NCBI GenBank assembly: GCA_964036195.1
Contig: OZ038457.1
Location: 7,405,147-7,469,146 of the forward strand
Reading direction: 5' to 3'
Source: Sphaerolaimus hirsutus
Taxonomy: Eukaryota > Nematoda > Chromadorea > Monhysterida > Sphaerolaimidae
DNA: 64,000 nucleotides
Positions 10,854 through 24,290 of this stretch are shown one piece after another; within the stretch, counting starts at the first letter, position 1, and the number at the start of each line of letters is the position of its first letter. Under the pieces are notes generated by a model that was not told where the DNA came from, ran no database searches, and saw only the letters and a list, made by a program, of their open reading frames with translations. The position numbers were made by a program, and so were the translations under genes.

Positions 10854-11307
10854 TACCGTATTTCCTCGAAATACCCCCGGGGGGTTTATTGTTTCATAGT
10901 GAGAATTTTGAGGGGGGGTTAAACGAGGGGGGGGGGTATTTCGAGGGGGGGGTTTATTATTTCGCCAGAAATTTTTTGAAAACCAAGTACTAAATTGTCG
11001 TCTGAAACGTACGCAGACGTCGAAAATGCAACAAAAATCGCCATTTATAAGACTCTAAAGACTTGTATAAGTGTGTAGACGTATAATCACTGTCCTCACA
11101 TAACAGAGTCATCGTTTTTAACGTGTGTTTTGCATTACCCAGATGACAAACCGCAGCCTTTGTCATTTACGTTCTCTATACACTAAATTTGGGGGGGGGG
11201 GGTATTTCGAGGGGGGGGTTTATAAGTTCATAGTGTCCATTTTGAGGGGGGGTATTTCGAGGGGGGGGGTATTTCGAGGGGGGGGGGTATTTCGAGGAAA
11301 TACGGTA
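10854..11307. mobile_element. TACCGTA-superfamily element, AAATACCCCC type
   Basis: Left TACCGTATTTCCTCGAAATA, right TATTTCGAGGAAATACGGTA. The interior is close to 24515-24960 read in the opposite direction. Confidence 0.78.
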
Positions 11308-13548
11308 CGTCCTTTACGTCATTAAATACTATGCTTAATTATACCGTACACTATTTATACTGGTTTCTGAACGAAACACTACATCATGCATCACAGTATC
11401 ATCGTGATTAAAATAATAAATTGCGGGAAAAAAAAATTTTCTCTCGGGTGGTATCTTGAAAAATATATTCTGAATAAAATCTGTCAAGGGTCGAAGATCT
11501 CAGAAAATCTACATACAAAAATAGACATAAACCCCTCAGTTATGCATGTATACTTTACGGACCGCACACTATGCATTTTTCTGATGGGAACACCATCATG
11601 ACGTCATCGTTAATAAAAAAAATTCCAAACAAAATGAGCCGTTTCATGAACGACTCCGCCTTTTTCTTTTTTAATTTTTTTGTGAAAGTGCGTACATAAT
11701 AAGTATCCCGTTTACACGTTATCGACCGAGACATAATTAATTTTTAGCGCATACTTTGCGGTCCCCCGAGTATACTAGTACTTAGGCTTTTTCACATGTG
11801 AAAAGTAGAAAACTTTATGCCTAGGTACAGCAAAATGCGCATTTGCATGCAACATTGGGCCTAAACACACCAGTTGACCTCGACACTAAACACACCAGTT
11901 GACCTCGACACTAAATGTCAACTGGTGCCGATCCCGATTCAAAGCTTGCTGACGGGTGCATGAACGACGTTCAAACGCCTTTTTTTGAATTAGGAACGGA
12001 ACCAGTTGACATTTGGTGTCGATGTCAACTAGCGTGTGTGGGGCTGTTATTGCAAAATAAATTGCGTGGCACATTTAAACACCCTTTCAGAAAGCAAATC
12101 GAAAGCAGGTGTCCCGTGGTATTTGGCTGCCAGCCAAATTGGACAAAGACGTATGAGCTTTCCAAGCTGGGCAATCTTATAAAAAGTCATGTTTTGGGAA
12201 TTTCGGGTATTAATTTTTAGTCTGGGTATTATTGGTGACGGTCTCTAGTTCGTGTCTAATGTATTGATATGTATCTGGTTCAGGTATTAAATTCGGCTTC
12301 GGGAATCGGCTTTCAGTTCTAAAAAGAGGTATTTGGTTCTCGTCATTATTGATGGTAGTTGATAGAACGTCAAGTTTTACAATTTTATAGAATATTCCAT
12401 TGAAAAATTCACTTGTATTTACGTATGGTTGCTGTTTATAATCATGCCAATGAAACGTTAATGAAGGAATTACGTGCAACCGAGATGCGCTTATGTTTTA
12501 TAAATGTTCAATCATATTTGATTGATCCGAGGACAAGTTCTTCCCTAATCGTTTTTTATCGGATTAAAGATAAATGTATAAAAGACAGCATCGGAGATAT
12601 TTAGGATAATCGTGTAATGTGTACATTATCGTCCTAAAATATGAGGGCGTAGTAGGGAAGGATTAAAACTCCTGAACGACCCGATTTTTTTAAATAAGAA
12701 AATTTTTAAACAACGTTTTTTTCAAAAGCTCCCAAATATGGTTATGAGTAATAATACAGGTATATAAGACAAATGGGAGTACTTTGTAATGCCATACATA
12801 GCAATAAATATAATGGCTGTATAGTGGTGTAGTAAAAGCGCCATGGCGCTTGGCGCCAAAGTCCTGGCCAGGGATCTCCAAGATTTTGGCCATCGCGGGG
12901 GCTGGATAGATAGCAAATCACTCCTCTGGGGGAAAGATAACTGAAAAATTGTCTAGGAGGGTTTTCTGGGGCAAAATATATAGGCTTTTTCAATGCATAG
13001 AGGGTGGAAAGATGAAAAATACCTAAAAACAGGTTAAAAGTAGCCACAATAATCTAAAATGGCTAAAAATAGGTATATAACAATGTGTATTGGTAGGTGA
13101 AAACCGCGATTTTTAAGGTGAAAAGGTACAAAATGGTATGAAAATTAACGATTTTGAGTGAAAATTGGGGCAAAATTTATCAAAAATCGCTCCAGATACG
13201 TAGGTAGCTGGGCGATTGGGGGGGGGGCTCAGTGGGTAGTAGCCAAAATTTTTGCCTCGGGCTAGATATGTAGCTTGTCGGACTCCGGGATAGATAGATA
13301 GCTGGCGGATTGGGGGGGGGGGGAGCTCCCCCCCAGAGTCCCCACCCCTTGGAGACCCCTGACGTTTTTTAACATCAGTACTTTTTATGTTGACCCGTTT
13401 CGTTTCGTTATTGCCTTATGTCGAATGTTCATAAGTGAATTTGGGCATGGAATATTGCTTAAAAAACGTTATAAGATAAGACTAATACATAAAGAGTGAA
13501 GTTTTCCACTGTGTGTGGAAGAACATTTGGCTAGAGATTATATACTAA
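11308..13548. other. No gene seen; diverged repeats
   Basis: Holds the inverted element 11857-12043 (words GTTGACCTCGACAC), a T-rich relative of the 16175 family near 12690-12860, and a CAGGGATCTCCAAG / CTTGGAGACCCCTG element at 12869-13361 carrying GGATAGATAGC words. No exon recognised. Confidence 0.45.
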
Positions 13549-14767
13549 ACAGGGGACACGCTATGTCCACCACCCAGATTCTGAGTCGGTGCCGGACGCC
13601 ATATCTCCAGTTGTAGTGGAGGGATTTATTCGAAATTTTTAGGGCATATACTCGAAACCCACCCACTACTATATACCGGCCGGGGAAGGTCGGCGACCCG
13701 CCTGAGTGTGGGTCGCCGTATACATGAATAGTTTATTTAAAAAAATCGCTGTCCACGCGAGGTCCGCCACCCCTTGTTTTTTTGATAAAACGGGCTGCCA
13801 AACTAAAACTGTTGGGGGGAATCGATCGAAATTTTAAGGGAGTGTACACGACACCCCCCACTACTTTTCACGGAAGGTTGAGCTCCCTGGCGACCCCCCT
13901 GAGAGTGGACCACTGGAAAATAAAATGATATTTTTGAGAATTCGCTGTCCAGGTTTGGCACTGGACAGCAAAAGTAAAAACCAAATGGATTTGATGGGGG
14001 TCAACACAAAAGCTGTTCCACAAGGCGAATTTTGTTCCTGGAATGAGTTCATCGATGACATCATTACACTGACCCCATCAAATCTCCTCCATGGTTGATT
14101 TTTGGGGCAATGTTAACGCGAATTTTTACCTTAAATCATCTCCTAGAAGGCATCGTAAACCAGCTTTAAAAGTGTGTATTAAATATTTGACTTAAATTGA
14201 AATTTAATCTGGAACTAGTGTATGGGTGTCAAATACACTTTCGAACCAGATCAAATTTTCGTTTTAAAATTTGCTTTTTGAATACACACTTTCTACAGTG
14301 GTATACATTGTCCTCCAAGGGACATTCTAATGTAATTTTCATTTTGCTGTCCAGTGCCAAACCTGGACAGCGAATTCTCAAAAATGTCATTTTATTTTCC
14401 AGTGGTCCACTCTCAGGGGGGGTCGCCAGGGGGCTCAACCTTCCGTGAAAAGTAGTGGGGGGTGTCGTGTACACTCCCTTAAAATTTCGATCAATTCCCC
14501 CCAACAGTTTTAGTTTGGCAGCCCGTTTTATTAAAAAAACAAGGGGTGGCGGACCTCGCGTGGACAGCGATTTTTTCAAAAAAACTATTGATGTATACGG
14601 CGACCCACACTCAGGTGGGTCGCCGGCCTTCCCCAGCCGGTATATAGTAGTGGGTGGGTTTCGAGTATATGCCCTCAAAATTTCGAATAAATCCCCCCAC
14701 TACAACTGGAGATATGGCGTCCGGCACCGACTCAGAATTTGGGTGGCGGACCTGGCGTGTACCCTGT
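13549..14767. mobile_element. 1.2-kb fold-back element
   Basis: Left arm about 13549-13985, right arm about 14340-14767, strongly complementary through CTGAGTCGGTGCCGGACGCC, ATATCTCCAGTTGTAGTGG and CTGTCCAGGTTTGGCACTGG. The roughly 350-bp spacer has no recognised coding sequence. A TACCGTA-type right end lies directly next to it (to 14880). Confidence 0.8.
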
Positions 14768-15180
14768 TTTACAATAAAGTGTACCCCCCTCCCTCGAAAT
14801 CCCCCCTCCCTTGTTTAACCCCTTCAGAATTCTCACTCTGAAAAAATAAACCCCGGGGGATATTTCGAGGAAGTACGGTATTCAAATATACATGCAAAGC
14901 ATCTACCTGCTATTCGCTGATTTGTGGGGGTAATTTCTAATCTGTGATTTGTAATCTGATTGGGCTTCGGAAATATATAATTAAATATCTTCAATCGGTT
15001 AAAATATGATATAAAGTTTAGCTTAGATGTCCGCCCACGCTTCCAATAAATATTTTATAATCACATTGTTTTAAGATGGCAAATGGCTTGGTAAATTTTC
15101 TATGTATTTTGCAATACAAAATCATACAATGCAGTATGGTAACTATGCAAAGTACGGTACGCTGAATGTTACAGTACGTA

Positions 15181-15565
15181 GGGTTTGAACGGGATTGAAT
15201 TATCGGGAGCGGGATATGTGGTGCCAGTCGGATCGGAATAAGTTCCAACGCACAACACAATTGTGTCGCGCAGTTTTTGCGCGATACAGTTTTGTCGCTC
15301 AGGTAGTGATGGAATGGCGCCGTGGCGCTGGCGCCATTTAAGGGCGCCAGGGTGTTGTGCCATGGCACCACTTGTGCACGACACACATTTTGTCGCGCAG
15401 TTTTTTGCGCAACAAAAGTTTGTTGTGCAGGAGACAACGCTGGTGATGGAACACCGCAATAACCTCAAATAGTGCCAGCACTGTGGCGCCATTCCATCAC
15501 TACCTGCGCGACAAACTTTTGTCGCGCAGAAACTGCGCGACACAATTGTGTTGTGCGTTGGAAAT
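15181..15565. repeat. Nested palindromes with GTCGCGCAG and GCGCCA words
   Basis: Outer arms of TTTTGTCGCGCAG words (from about 15248) enclose an inner element 15304-15502 with ends TAGTGATGGAATGGC / GCCATTCCATCACTA. The inner element's flanks are inverted copies rather than a direct duplication. Confidence 0.55.
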
Positions 15566-15977
15566 TCCGGTGAGCCGTGCCAGTCTCAAAGTTAAGAGTG
15601 GAGTTAAGTAAAGTTGAGTGTAGAGTTAACAGTTGAGACTTTGCTACACTCAGCGGACTGCAAAGTATGCGCCCTAAGTTACTTAGGTCTTAGTCGATAA
15701 CGTGCAAGCGGGATACTTATGTACGCGCTTCACAAAAAGAAAAATATTCCAAAAAAGAAAAGGTGGGGTCACGTGCAAGCAACAAATGTTTTTTCCTGAA
15801 ACGTTTTTCCTTTTTTTGTGGAACAATTTTATTGTATTGACGATGACGTCATGATGGGGTGTTTCCTTCGGAAAAATGCATAGCGTGCGGTCCGTGGTAT
15901 ATAACTACTTGTGTAACGACACCCTGTGCTGACTGGTTTTGATTCAGATTTTAGTTGATGGCTCGCGGAACAATGTG

Positions 15978-16170
15978 CCTGCGCACACTAGTTTTCACAC
16001 GAAATTTCGAAAACACACAAATCAGCTAAGAACGCATCTGAGTTTTCTACAATGAGGTAGCCGTCAACTACAGTTGATGGAGATAAAAAATGACTCATTG
16101 TGGAAAACTCAAACACGTTCAAAGCTCATTTATGAGTTTTCGAAATTTCGTGTGAAAACTAGTGTGCCTA
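15978..16170. mobile_element. Inverted element, CACACTAGTTTTCACACG ends
   Basis: Left GCGCACACTAGTTTTCACAC inverts on the right. The interior has GTCAACT words. Relatives are 23219-23414, 33002-33242 and 48463-48650. Confidence 0.65.
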
Positions 16171-16174
16171 GGGC

Positions 16175-16818
16175 TAGGGTTGGCCGATGTTTTTTTTAAA
16201 ACGTTTTTTTTAAAAAAAAAACGTTGTTTTTTTTAAAAAAACATGACGTCCGAAATGTTTTTTTTTATAAAAAAACATCGGCCGAAATTTTTAGTACTAA
16301 GCACTAGGTATTTTGCAAAATTTTTGCGCGCAAGCGCGCAATTTCACACACAAATTGACATTGGTGGTTGTTTTCATTGGTTTTGTTGCATTTTTAGTAT
16401 CAAAACATCCATTTCTATGTGCTACCATGGGTGAATAAGCCGACATATGTTGCTGTAATATATAATATTGAGGTAATGTGCTTCCATGTACCTCCACAGT
16501 GTGTAACTTCACTCCCAAAGTAACAATCTCCTTTTATAACCTTGTTTGATCACCATTCCGTGCAAAACTTTACCTGAAGTCACGAACATTCGACTATAAG
16601 GCGATATACAAACGATATGTCGACGAAAAATGGATATTTTTGACACAAATCACCACTTATAATGCTATCCCATGGCTCCACAGCCATTATATGGCCATAT
16701 TTAACATCACAGAGTATTGCCAGTGTCTGATATACCTATATATGTTGACACTAGGTCATATCTGGGAGCTTTTAAAAAAAAACATCGAGTTAAAAAAAAC
16801 GTTTTTTTTCCAACCCTA
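16175..16818. mobile_element. hAT-like element, T-rich arms with AACGTTTT word
   Basis: Ends TAGGGTTGGCC / CCAACCCTA, exact duplication cctagggc (16167-16174 and 16819-16826). It shares its core (GCGCGCAAGCGCGCAATTTC and ACATTGGTGGTTGTTTTCA) with 34093-35167. Confidence 0.85.
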
Positions 16819-19142
16819 CCTAGGGCCAATGTGTTCAAATCCACATACCTACCAATATTAATTCATTTTGAGTATTGAAAATTGGATTTTATAAATACGC
16901 TACACTAATATCATGACTTATAACATGCTATTAGAATTTATTTATAATGACTTATTCAGAATGCAAAAATAGAAGGGCCACAAACCAGTGAGAATAATCT
17001 TGAACGACATTTGCGCTTTTTCACGCAAAAAATGTGAAATGACAAGTGAATAGCTGCAAAAAAACAATAACAGTATCTAATGTTAATTTGAGGAATATTT
17101 ACCACAATTTTGTGGTAAATGGTATGGTATTGTAAATTTTGGAATTTGCAGTACACAGTATGGATATGGTACTGTCAATTTCTAAAATTTCCTTGAAATA
17201 CCCACTTGAATTAGCTCCCTTCAAAATACCCACAGATCTAAGAAAGCTGAGGTAAAAAGTCCCCTATGAAATACTGCCATCTGGAATGACGTATTTACAT
17301 CATGAATGCATTAGAGATGAATGTGGAATAAGTGTACCTAAGGCCCTGTTTACACGGATTTTTTGTGACGACTCCACAACAATAAAAAGTTCAATAAGTC
17401 GAGTAAAAAGGTTCCACATTCATTAGAAAAAGTGGTCAAGTATACCTTCTACCCAAGCGAATATGCAGGCCAAATTGCAGACTCGTGCTTGTAGCTCAAG
17501 ATTTATAACGTTCGAAAAAAGTTTGCTATTGTCGCTGGCTGTCTGAGACAGTCCGACAACTGTCCGACAACTGCAAAAGTTTTCAAACGCATTTAACTCA
17601 TGAGCTACAAGCACGATTGTGCAATTTGACATGCATATTCGCCTATGTAAGAAAGATCTATAATTGATCACTTTTTCTCATAAATATGGAACATTTTTAC
17701 TCAACTTATTGAACGTTTTATTTTTGTCGAGTCGTCACAAAAAATCCGTGTAAACGGGCTCTAATGAAAACTACACTTTGTGTTCATCATAAATTAGGTA
17801 AATTCTCGCAATAGTAGAGATGTTAGAGTCCTTAGAGCGGCAAACATAAAGTGATGAATCGGATAACGCAACATCTATATTTTCATACGCCAATGTATTC
17901 AAACATGGCAATGTATTTTTCATATACCCCACATACCCGACAATGTAAACAAGCAAGGCAATGTAAATGAACAGTCAATAAAATCGAAGAAATAAATACG
18001 GTACATTGATATGTCCAAAGTTCAGTGCTTGAAGCGTGACGGACGCAGCGACTACTGAATTTATATGGGTAGATCCGCCATTGAGAGTGATTTCCCGTGC
18101 CCCACCCACCCATTTCCCTATTTACTTCTACACATTCCTGTTTTTTCCACACCCACACTGCTACGTACCTATTTACCTATTTATGTTAGGTAGTTGATTG
18201 AACTTGAACGAACAAATTAAATTCAGTCAAGTGATATACTTACATTCGGTGAAATGAGCCCGACTTCCTGCAACTGTGTAAGTTAGATGGCAAGAATTTA
18301 CCATCGATTTTAATTCGAAAATTTGGTGTTTTTATTTTTGTTCCCATTTGCTCGACCAATGGTCCAGAACAAACATTTTGGTAGATAGGGCAATGAACGA
18401 GGTATTTTATTGTTGATGAATTTCCTTCGTTAAGTTTCTGGCGGGCAATTTTAATGCTGGTGGAACTATGGATGGCCGAGAAAGTTTTTTTTCAACGACA
18501 GTTTTTTAAAAAACAACTGTTTTTTTTCTTCAAAAAAAGGGTTTTATTTTGAAATAAAACCGTTTTTTTTCTTCAAAAGCTCCCAGATATGGTTATGAGT
18601 CAACATATACAGGTATATCAGACAGGTGACAGTACTTTGTGATGTTATATATAGCCATATAATGGCTGTAGAGTCATGGGATATCATTATAAGTGGTGAT
18701 TTCTGTCAAAAATATCCATTTTATGTCGACTTATTGCGTAGGTATACCAGGTTTTGTTGGATGTTCATGACTTCAAGTGAAGTTGGCCATGGGAATAGTG
18801 TTTGAATTAGGTTACAATAGAATCTAATTCATTAGAAGTGATGGAACTACTTAAATGGAACTTCTTTCACAAATTTTTTCCCAAAGTACAGTGGGTAAAT
18901 ATAATATTAAAAAGAACTGTTTCAACAAATACCTATTTATACATTTACTGGCTATGTATGTTAAGGGCTAGTAGTGACGCAATCTGTAAATGGCGTCATG
19001 TTTTGTCTAATTTCAGCGCTTCATGTCATTCTTGCCACATCCGACTCCATAGCTTGTTACACATAATTATTTCCCGGAGGGTTAGGTATTTTAAATATGT
19101 GACATCACATCTATTCACAGGTGTAATTTAGGTATCTTGAAT
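16819..19142. other. No gene seen; one fold-back and a T-rich element fragment
   Basis: Contains the fold-back 17339-17763 and, near 18471-18740, a truncated relative of the 16175 family read in the opposite direction. No exon recognised. Confidence 0.5.
17339..17763. mobile_element. Fold-back element AAGGCCCTGTTTACACGG
   Basis: Left GGCCCTGTTTACACGGATTT is inverted on the right (AAATCCGTGTAAACGGGCTC). The arms continue as GTGACGACTC and TTATTGAACTTTTT-like pairs to a centre near 17550. Confidence 0.7.
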
Positions 19143-19393
19143 CAGGGCTCTCCAAGATTTTGGCCCTCGTGAGGGCTGGATAGATAGCAAATCGATCCTC
19201 CGGATGGATAGATAGCTGAAAAATTTTATGGGGGGCTGGCGGTAGGGTTCAAACGGGATTGACTTTTCGGGATCGGGATTGGTTTTTTCAAATTTCGGGA
19301 TCGGGATCGGGATTGGCTTTTCGGGATCGGGATCGGCTTTTTGAGATTTCGGGATCGGGATCGGGATTGACCTTTTGGGATCGGAATCGGGAT

Positions 19394-20260
19394 TAGGGTT
19401 CAAACGGGACCGCGGTCCCGGTACATGGTTCGGCAAAAAGTCGGGACTGGGGCGGTCCCGGTCCCGGTCTCGGTCCCGACACCCCAGTCCCGGTCCCGGT
19501 CCCGACAATCAAAAAAGCCAGTCCCGGTCCCGGTCCCGACCACCCAGTCCCGGTCCCGGTCCCGGTCCCGGAATTTTAGAGCGGTCCCGACAAGGGATGG
19601 AAACAACGTAATTTTCAATGACCTTTTCAAAAAAAATTGCCAGAAATGACACTTTTCTAAAGATTATGTAGGCACATATAAAAAAATTTGTGCGCGCGCG
19701 CCAATACCCGCCCAATGATTACTATGTACTTTTCTGTAATGTAACAGAAGCTTATAAAGGTCGCCAACATGATTCTAGTATGAAATATAGGTATATAAAG
19801 ATGCCTAGATAGTAGGCGTTGGCGCCTACAAATGGCGCCAGCGCCATGGCTGTGTTTCTCAACTATAGGGTCAAAATTTAGGGGGGCGTCGCCCCCTCCC
19901 CCGTTCGCTGGGCTCCGTATACAATCGAGTGAAGATGGCAATGAAGTAGTGCTTGAATAATGTTATAAGAGAAGGCTAATACATTGAGCGTGGTTCTTCA
20001 CACAGTGGATGTGTGTGGAACAACATTGGCTTGATATTACGTACCAATAAGGTTCAAACAAGACCGCGGTGCCGGTACATGGTTCGGCAAATCCCAGTCC
20101 CGGTCCTGACTCCCCAGTCCCGGTCCCGGTCCCGACAATTGAAAAAAGCCAGTCCCGGTCCCGGACCCGGTCCCGACCCCCCAGTCCCGGTCCTGGTCCC
20201 GACATCAGAAAATTTCTGGTCCCGGTCCCGGTCCGAAAAACTGGTCCCGTTTGAACCCTA
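19394..20260. mobile_element. Nested hAT-like element, word GGTCCCGGTCCCG
   Basis: Ends TAGGGTTCAAACGGGAC / GTCCCGTTTGAACCCTA, exact duplication atcgggat (19386-19393 and 20261-20268). Its word differs from its host's word by one step (GGTCCC against GGATC). Confidence 0.85.
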
Positions 20261-20529
20261 ATCGGGATTGGCGTTTTTTCGGGATCTGGATTTAGGCTTA
20301 AAAATTGGTTTTCAGGGGGGTTTTCCTGACATTCCACAAAATGATTCAAAACACCAAAAACAATGGATGCCAGAAACGTTGGATTAAATTGGCATTCAAA
20401 ACAAAACGATTGATTTAGGCACTGCGCAATTGAGGCCTGGCATTGGCATTCACACCACTGTCTACTTATATGTCCTGTAAGGAATCTGCGCGTAAGGAAT
20501 CCTCACTGTAAGGAACCCAATTAGGGTTC

Positions 20530-21780
20530 TTATCTGTAAACTGGTGGCACATTTAAATGAGAAATCAGGTACCTCATTTTTCATAACAATCTCACAGGAA
20601 AACGTGCAGCCCAATATGGCTGCCATTTGTTGTGGGGGTGCCCACAACATTTGCCTACATATATGCCAAGTGGCACCCCATGGCACCCCCCTGTTCTGCT
20701 GCTACAGGTTGATGAAGATTTTTTGCCAATTTTTTCCCGGAAAATATAAATGAGAATTTTCAAAAAACCATACAAAATATAGTTGTGGTGAAGTGTGCAG
20801 CCATTTTTTGGTGTGGTTACAACACAAGTGATGAATACACTTGTGTTGGTGCTTTTTCAAAAAATTAAAGGTCCTTGTGGCTTGCCCAAAGCCATCTTTT
20901 GACCCCCTGGTAATTAGGGGGTATATTTTGACCCCCTGCCCACTCCCCCACACAAAAATTACCCCAGATATACAGACATGTGCCACAGAGCCATGTCAAC
21001 AATGATTTCAAACTTTGTGATTACCTAAGTTTTGGTTGTGATTAAAAAACTGTGATTTTTTATTTTCTGGATGTGACCTCTTTATTTGTCTGGCCCACTC
21101 ACACTAGATACAGGGCACATTGCCCATTGGCCCCTACAGGTTTTTATTAGATAATTAGTGCCCACATTGAATGGGCACAAGTATTTTGTAATTTGCATCA
21201 CGACACTGCAGGTGCTGGACACGCTGTCACGCGAGTGCCCTCTTTACACAGGGCTGTTTTTATCATTTGCTATAAAAAATACATAAGTGCAAAAACGGAA
21301 CCCAGGAGCAGCCATATGTTGCCCCTGACACTGAGCGAGCCAATTCTGGCCCCCATGTGCTCCATGAATAGCTTGGGATAGTGGATTGTCCACCTTTTCA
21401 AACCTATGTTTTTCTCAAAAATATTTTTTGGATTTGATCAACAACGCCATCATTGTGTGGGGCTTCTGGGGGTTCTGAGGGGGTAGAAAAGTTAAATATA
21501 CTTACAATCTACCAATGTTAAAAAAACTTTTTGGTCTCAAATGTCCAGAAAAAAAGATATTAAAAATATAAATTTCTTCAGGAACAAAAATTTGTATGAA
21601 TTCTCATTTATATTTTCCAGAAAAAATGTGGAAAAATTTTTTTTTCTGCAGCAAGGGTGGCCTGAGGGGGGTGCCCCCTAGGGTATATATAGTAAATACT
21701 TGGGGGCACTTTCACACAAGATGAGAGCCTAACAGGTTGCATGTGGGATTTGTAAAATACAATAAAGTGATTTTCTCATT
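20530..21780 (+). mobile_element. Older element with possible coding remnants
   Basis: It resembles the inverse complement of 42640-44460 in order (TGGCACCCC, then a TATAAATGAGAATTTTCAA-like stretch, then GGCCCACTCACACTAG, then a TGCAGCAAGGGTGGCCTGAGG stretch). Short frames of the two copies also match (ending in PLTLSEPILAPMC-like and LMTLRKPVLATMC-like residues), suggesting decayed coding DNA, but no transposase motif is clear. Confidence 0.5.
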
Positions 21781-21861
21781 TATATTTTCCACCAGTTTAC
21801 ATGATAGGTTCTTTACAGTACACCCATTCAAATGTACGCGTAAAAAAGAGTACTTTTTTCA

Positions 21862-22057
21862 GTATACTCCAGCGACATTACATCATACAATGAAATCTAC
21901 CATATCCCATCTGAATAAAAGAACAAACATAAAAAAATTTCCATCATATTTCTCAAAGCAATTTGATAAATATGATGAAATTTTTTTTATGTTTGTTCTT
22001 TTATTCAGATTGGATATGGTAGATTTCGTTGTAAGGTGTAATGTCACTGGAGTATAC
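21862..22057. mobile_element. Fold-back element GTATACTCCAGCGACAT
   Basis: Left GTATACTCCAGCGACATTAC pairs with right AATGTCACTGGAGTATAC. The arms include ATCTGAATAAAAGAACAAAC and its inverse. About 196 bp. Confidence 0.75.
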
Positions 22058-23218
22058 ATGTAAATGTATTTACCGCGTACGCGCACTCTTCCAGTTCCGG
22101 TTACACACATGGAGGTGGGATACGGACAGGTACATTCGAGATTCCTATGGCTACATTGAAAGTTTTCCGTATCCCGCAAAGTGGATACGGACAGGTACAT
22201 GAATAAGGATACGCTACGCGGAGATACGTTACAGTACATGTGTATTAACCTTAAGCTATGGTAATGGGCACTGTATCAAGTACATTTGTAGTTGTGTCCA
22301 TCCCTACGCAACAGAGATATAGAGGGAGGTGGGGAAATGTGCGCTTGCGCGCAAATTTTTCGAATACTGCATACAAAATGATCCTTTAAAAGTGCCATTT
22401 CTAGTACCTTTTGTGTCTGTGAATTTTCCCGGGATCGGGATTGGGGCGTTTTTTTCCGGTATCGGGATTGGCGTTTTCAAAGTCTCAGGATCGGGATCAG
22501 GATCGGGATTGGCTTTTTCAAATTTCAGGATCGGGATTGGGATTGAGGTTTCGGGATCGGGATCGGGACCATGAAATCCCGAAGTTTCTCGGGATCGGGA
22601 TCCCGTTTGAACTCTAGCTGGCGGGGGCACAATTTATAGGCTTTTTCAAGGTTAAGAAAACCGAAAGAGGAAAAATCGCTAATAATCATGTAAAAGTAGC
22701 CAAAAGTAGGTTAAAAATAGTATATAACCATGTATATAGCCGGAAAGCACTATTTTGAATGTGAAAAACTATAAAAAGGTGTGAAAATTAGTGATTTTGA
22801 GCGAAAATTGGGGCAAACCACTACAGTTAGATACATAGCTGAGCAATTGGGGGGGGGGGGGTCTTTGGGGATAGTGTAGGCATTCCAAAATGTAGAAAGA
22901 AGCAAATAAAGGGAAATCAAGCTAAAAATAGGTACACAAGCAGTAAAGAACATATATGGCCAGAAAGTTGTTGTTTAGTTTAATTTAGTTCCATTTATTT
23001 CTGAGTAAACGATAGTTCGCACAAATACTTATAAAATCACAGTAGGTATTATACTGAATATTCGCGCATGGGGCTGCCTGTTTTCGTCTCATCAAATGAT
23101 GGCGAAAATCTATAAAAAGGTACAAAAGTTAGCGATTTGAAAAAAAGTTGCAATGAAATTTCCCAAAAATCGCTCCAGATAGCTAGATTACTGGCCGGTT
23201 TGAGATGGTTCATTGGCC

Positions 23219-23414
23219 CTGCGCACACTAGTTTTCACACGCGATTTCGAAAACGCATAAATGAGCTTTGAACGTGTTTGAGTTTTCTACAATGAGTCAT
23301 TTTTAATCTCCGTCAACTGAAGTTGACGGCCACCTCATGTAGAAAACTCAAATGCGTTCTATGCTCATTTGGGAGTTTTCGAAATTTCGTGTGAAAACTA
23401 GTGTGCGCAGGCAC
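23219..23414. mobile_element. Inverted element, GCGCACACTAGTTTTCACAC
   Basis: Ends CCTGCGCACACTAG / CTAGTGTGCGCAGG, the cleanest copy of the family described at 15978. Confidence 0.7.
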
Positions 23415-23505
23415 ATTTGGCCGATTTGGGATTTGAGAAGGGATAGTAGATTTGCATCCGGGGCAGATAGAGCTGAGCATCCTCCGTGATAAATGCATAT
23501 GTAAA

Positions 23506-23818
23506 TACCGTATTTCATCGATATACCCCCTCGAAATGTCCGCTATGAATTAATAAGCCTCCCAGGGTTTATACCAGCTACATATTTACATATTTACTTT
23601 ATATAATAAGTCTATAGACTCTTATATTTACATGGTGGTTATTGTTGCATTTTTCTACGTCTGCGTACGCGTTACAAATGACAAATTAGTTCTGGGCGTT
23701 AAAAAAATTTCTGGTGAAATGATAAACCCCCCTCGAAATACCCTCTCGTTTAACCCCCCTCGAAATTTCCACTCTGAAAAAATAACCCCCCCCGGGGGTA
23801 ATTCAAAGAAATGCGGTA
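23506..23818. mobile_element. TACCGTA-superfamily element, diverged ends
   Basis: Left TACCGTATTTCATCGATATA, right GAAATGCGGTA. The interior shares TCTATAGACTCTTATA and TTTCTACGTCTGCG with the other AAATACCCCC-type copies. Confidence 0.65.
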
Positions 23819-24290
23819 GCTGAGCGATTTGAGGGAGGAGTCACCCCCATCCCATTCGGGACCCCTACATATTCAAGTGTAAATATATAAATATACCATG
23901 GGATGAAAGAGCCTAAAATTTAAAAAAATGATTTTCGATTTTTGTGGATATCAAAATTTTGAAACTTTTTCGCCGAAAAAAAGCAGGAATTGAAAAATTT
24001 GACACACGGAAAGAACACGCATGAATTAATATATTCCATCATCGCTGCTGAGTAAATATTGCTGGTCCGGAAAAGCGAGCCATAGCTGGCTATTCATCAC
24101 ATGAACAAAGTGAAGTTAATGTATGCGAGAACTTTGGAACCTTCTTAAATGAACGCCAAGTATTATAAGTATTGAACATGTATCTTAACACGATGGAACT
24201 AGTTCACTGCCAGTAAACTACAAAAATTTGTAAACTCATAAATCAACTTTGAATGACATTTGAGTTTACCGGAATCACAGGCTATCCATA

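Larger units (their letters stand above)
19243..22616. mobile_element. 3.4-kb hAT-like composite, word GGGATCGGGAT
   Basis: Ends TAGGGTTCAAACGGGAT / ATCCCGTTTGAACTCTA with exact duplication gctggcgg (19235-19242 and 22617-22624). It was inserted in an older GGATAGATAG repeat and holds younger insertions at 19394-20260, 20530-21780 and 21862-22057. Confidence 0.8.

Noticed and set aside
19128-20349. Open frames rich in SPGPGP and RSRSRS
   Set aside because: All come from GGTCCCG and GATCGGG words of two nested elements, in every frame.
20786-20870. THAP zinc-finger-like start (KCAAIFWCGYNTSD)
   Set aside because: The cysteine spacing does not fit the C2CH pattern and the later Cys/His pair is absent.
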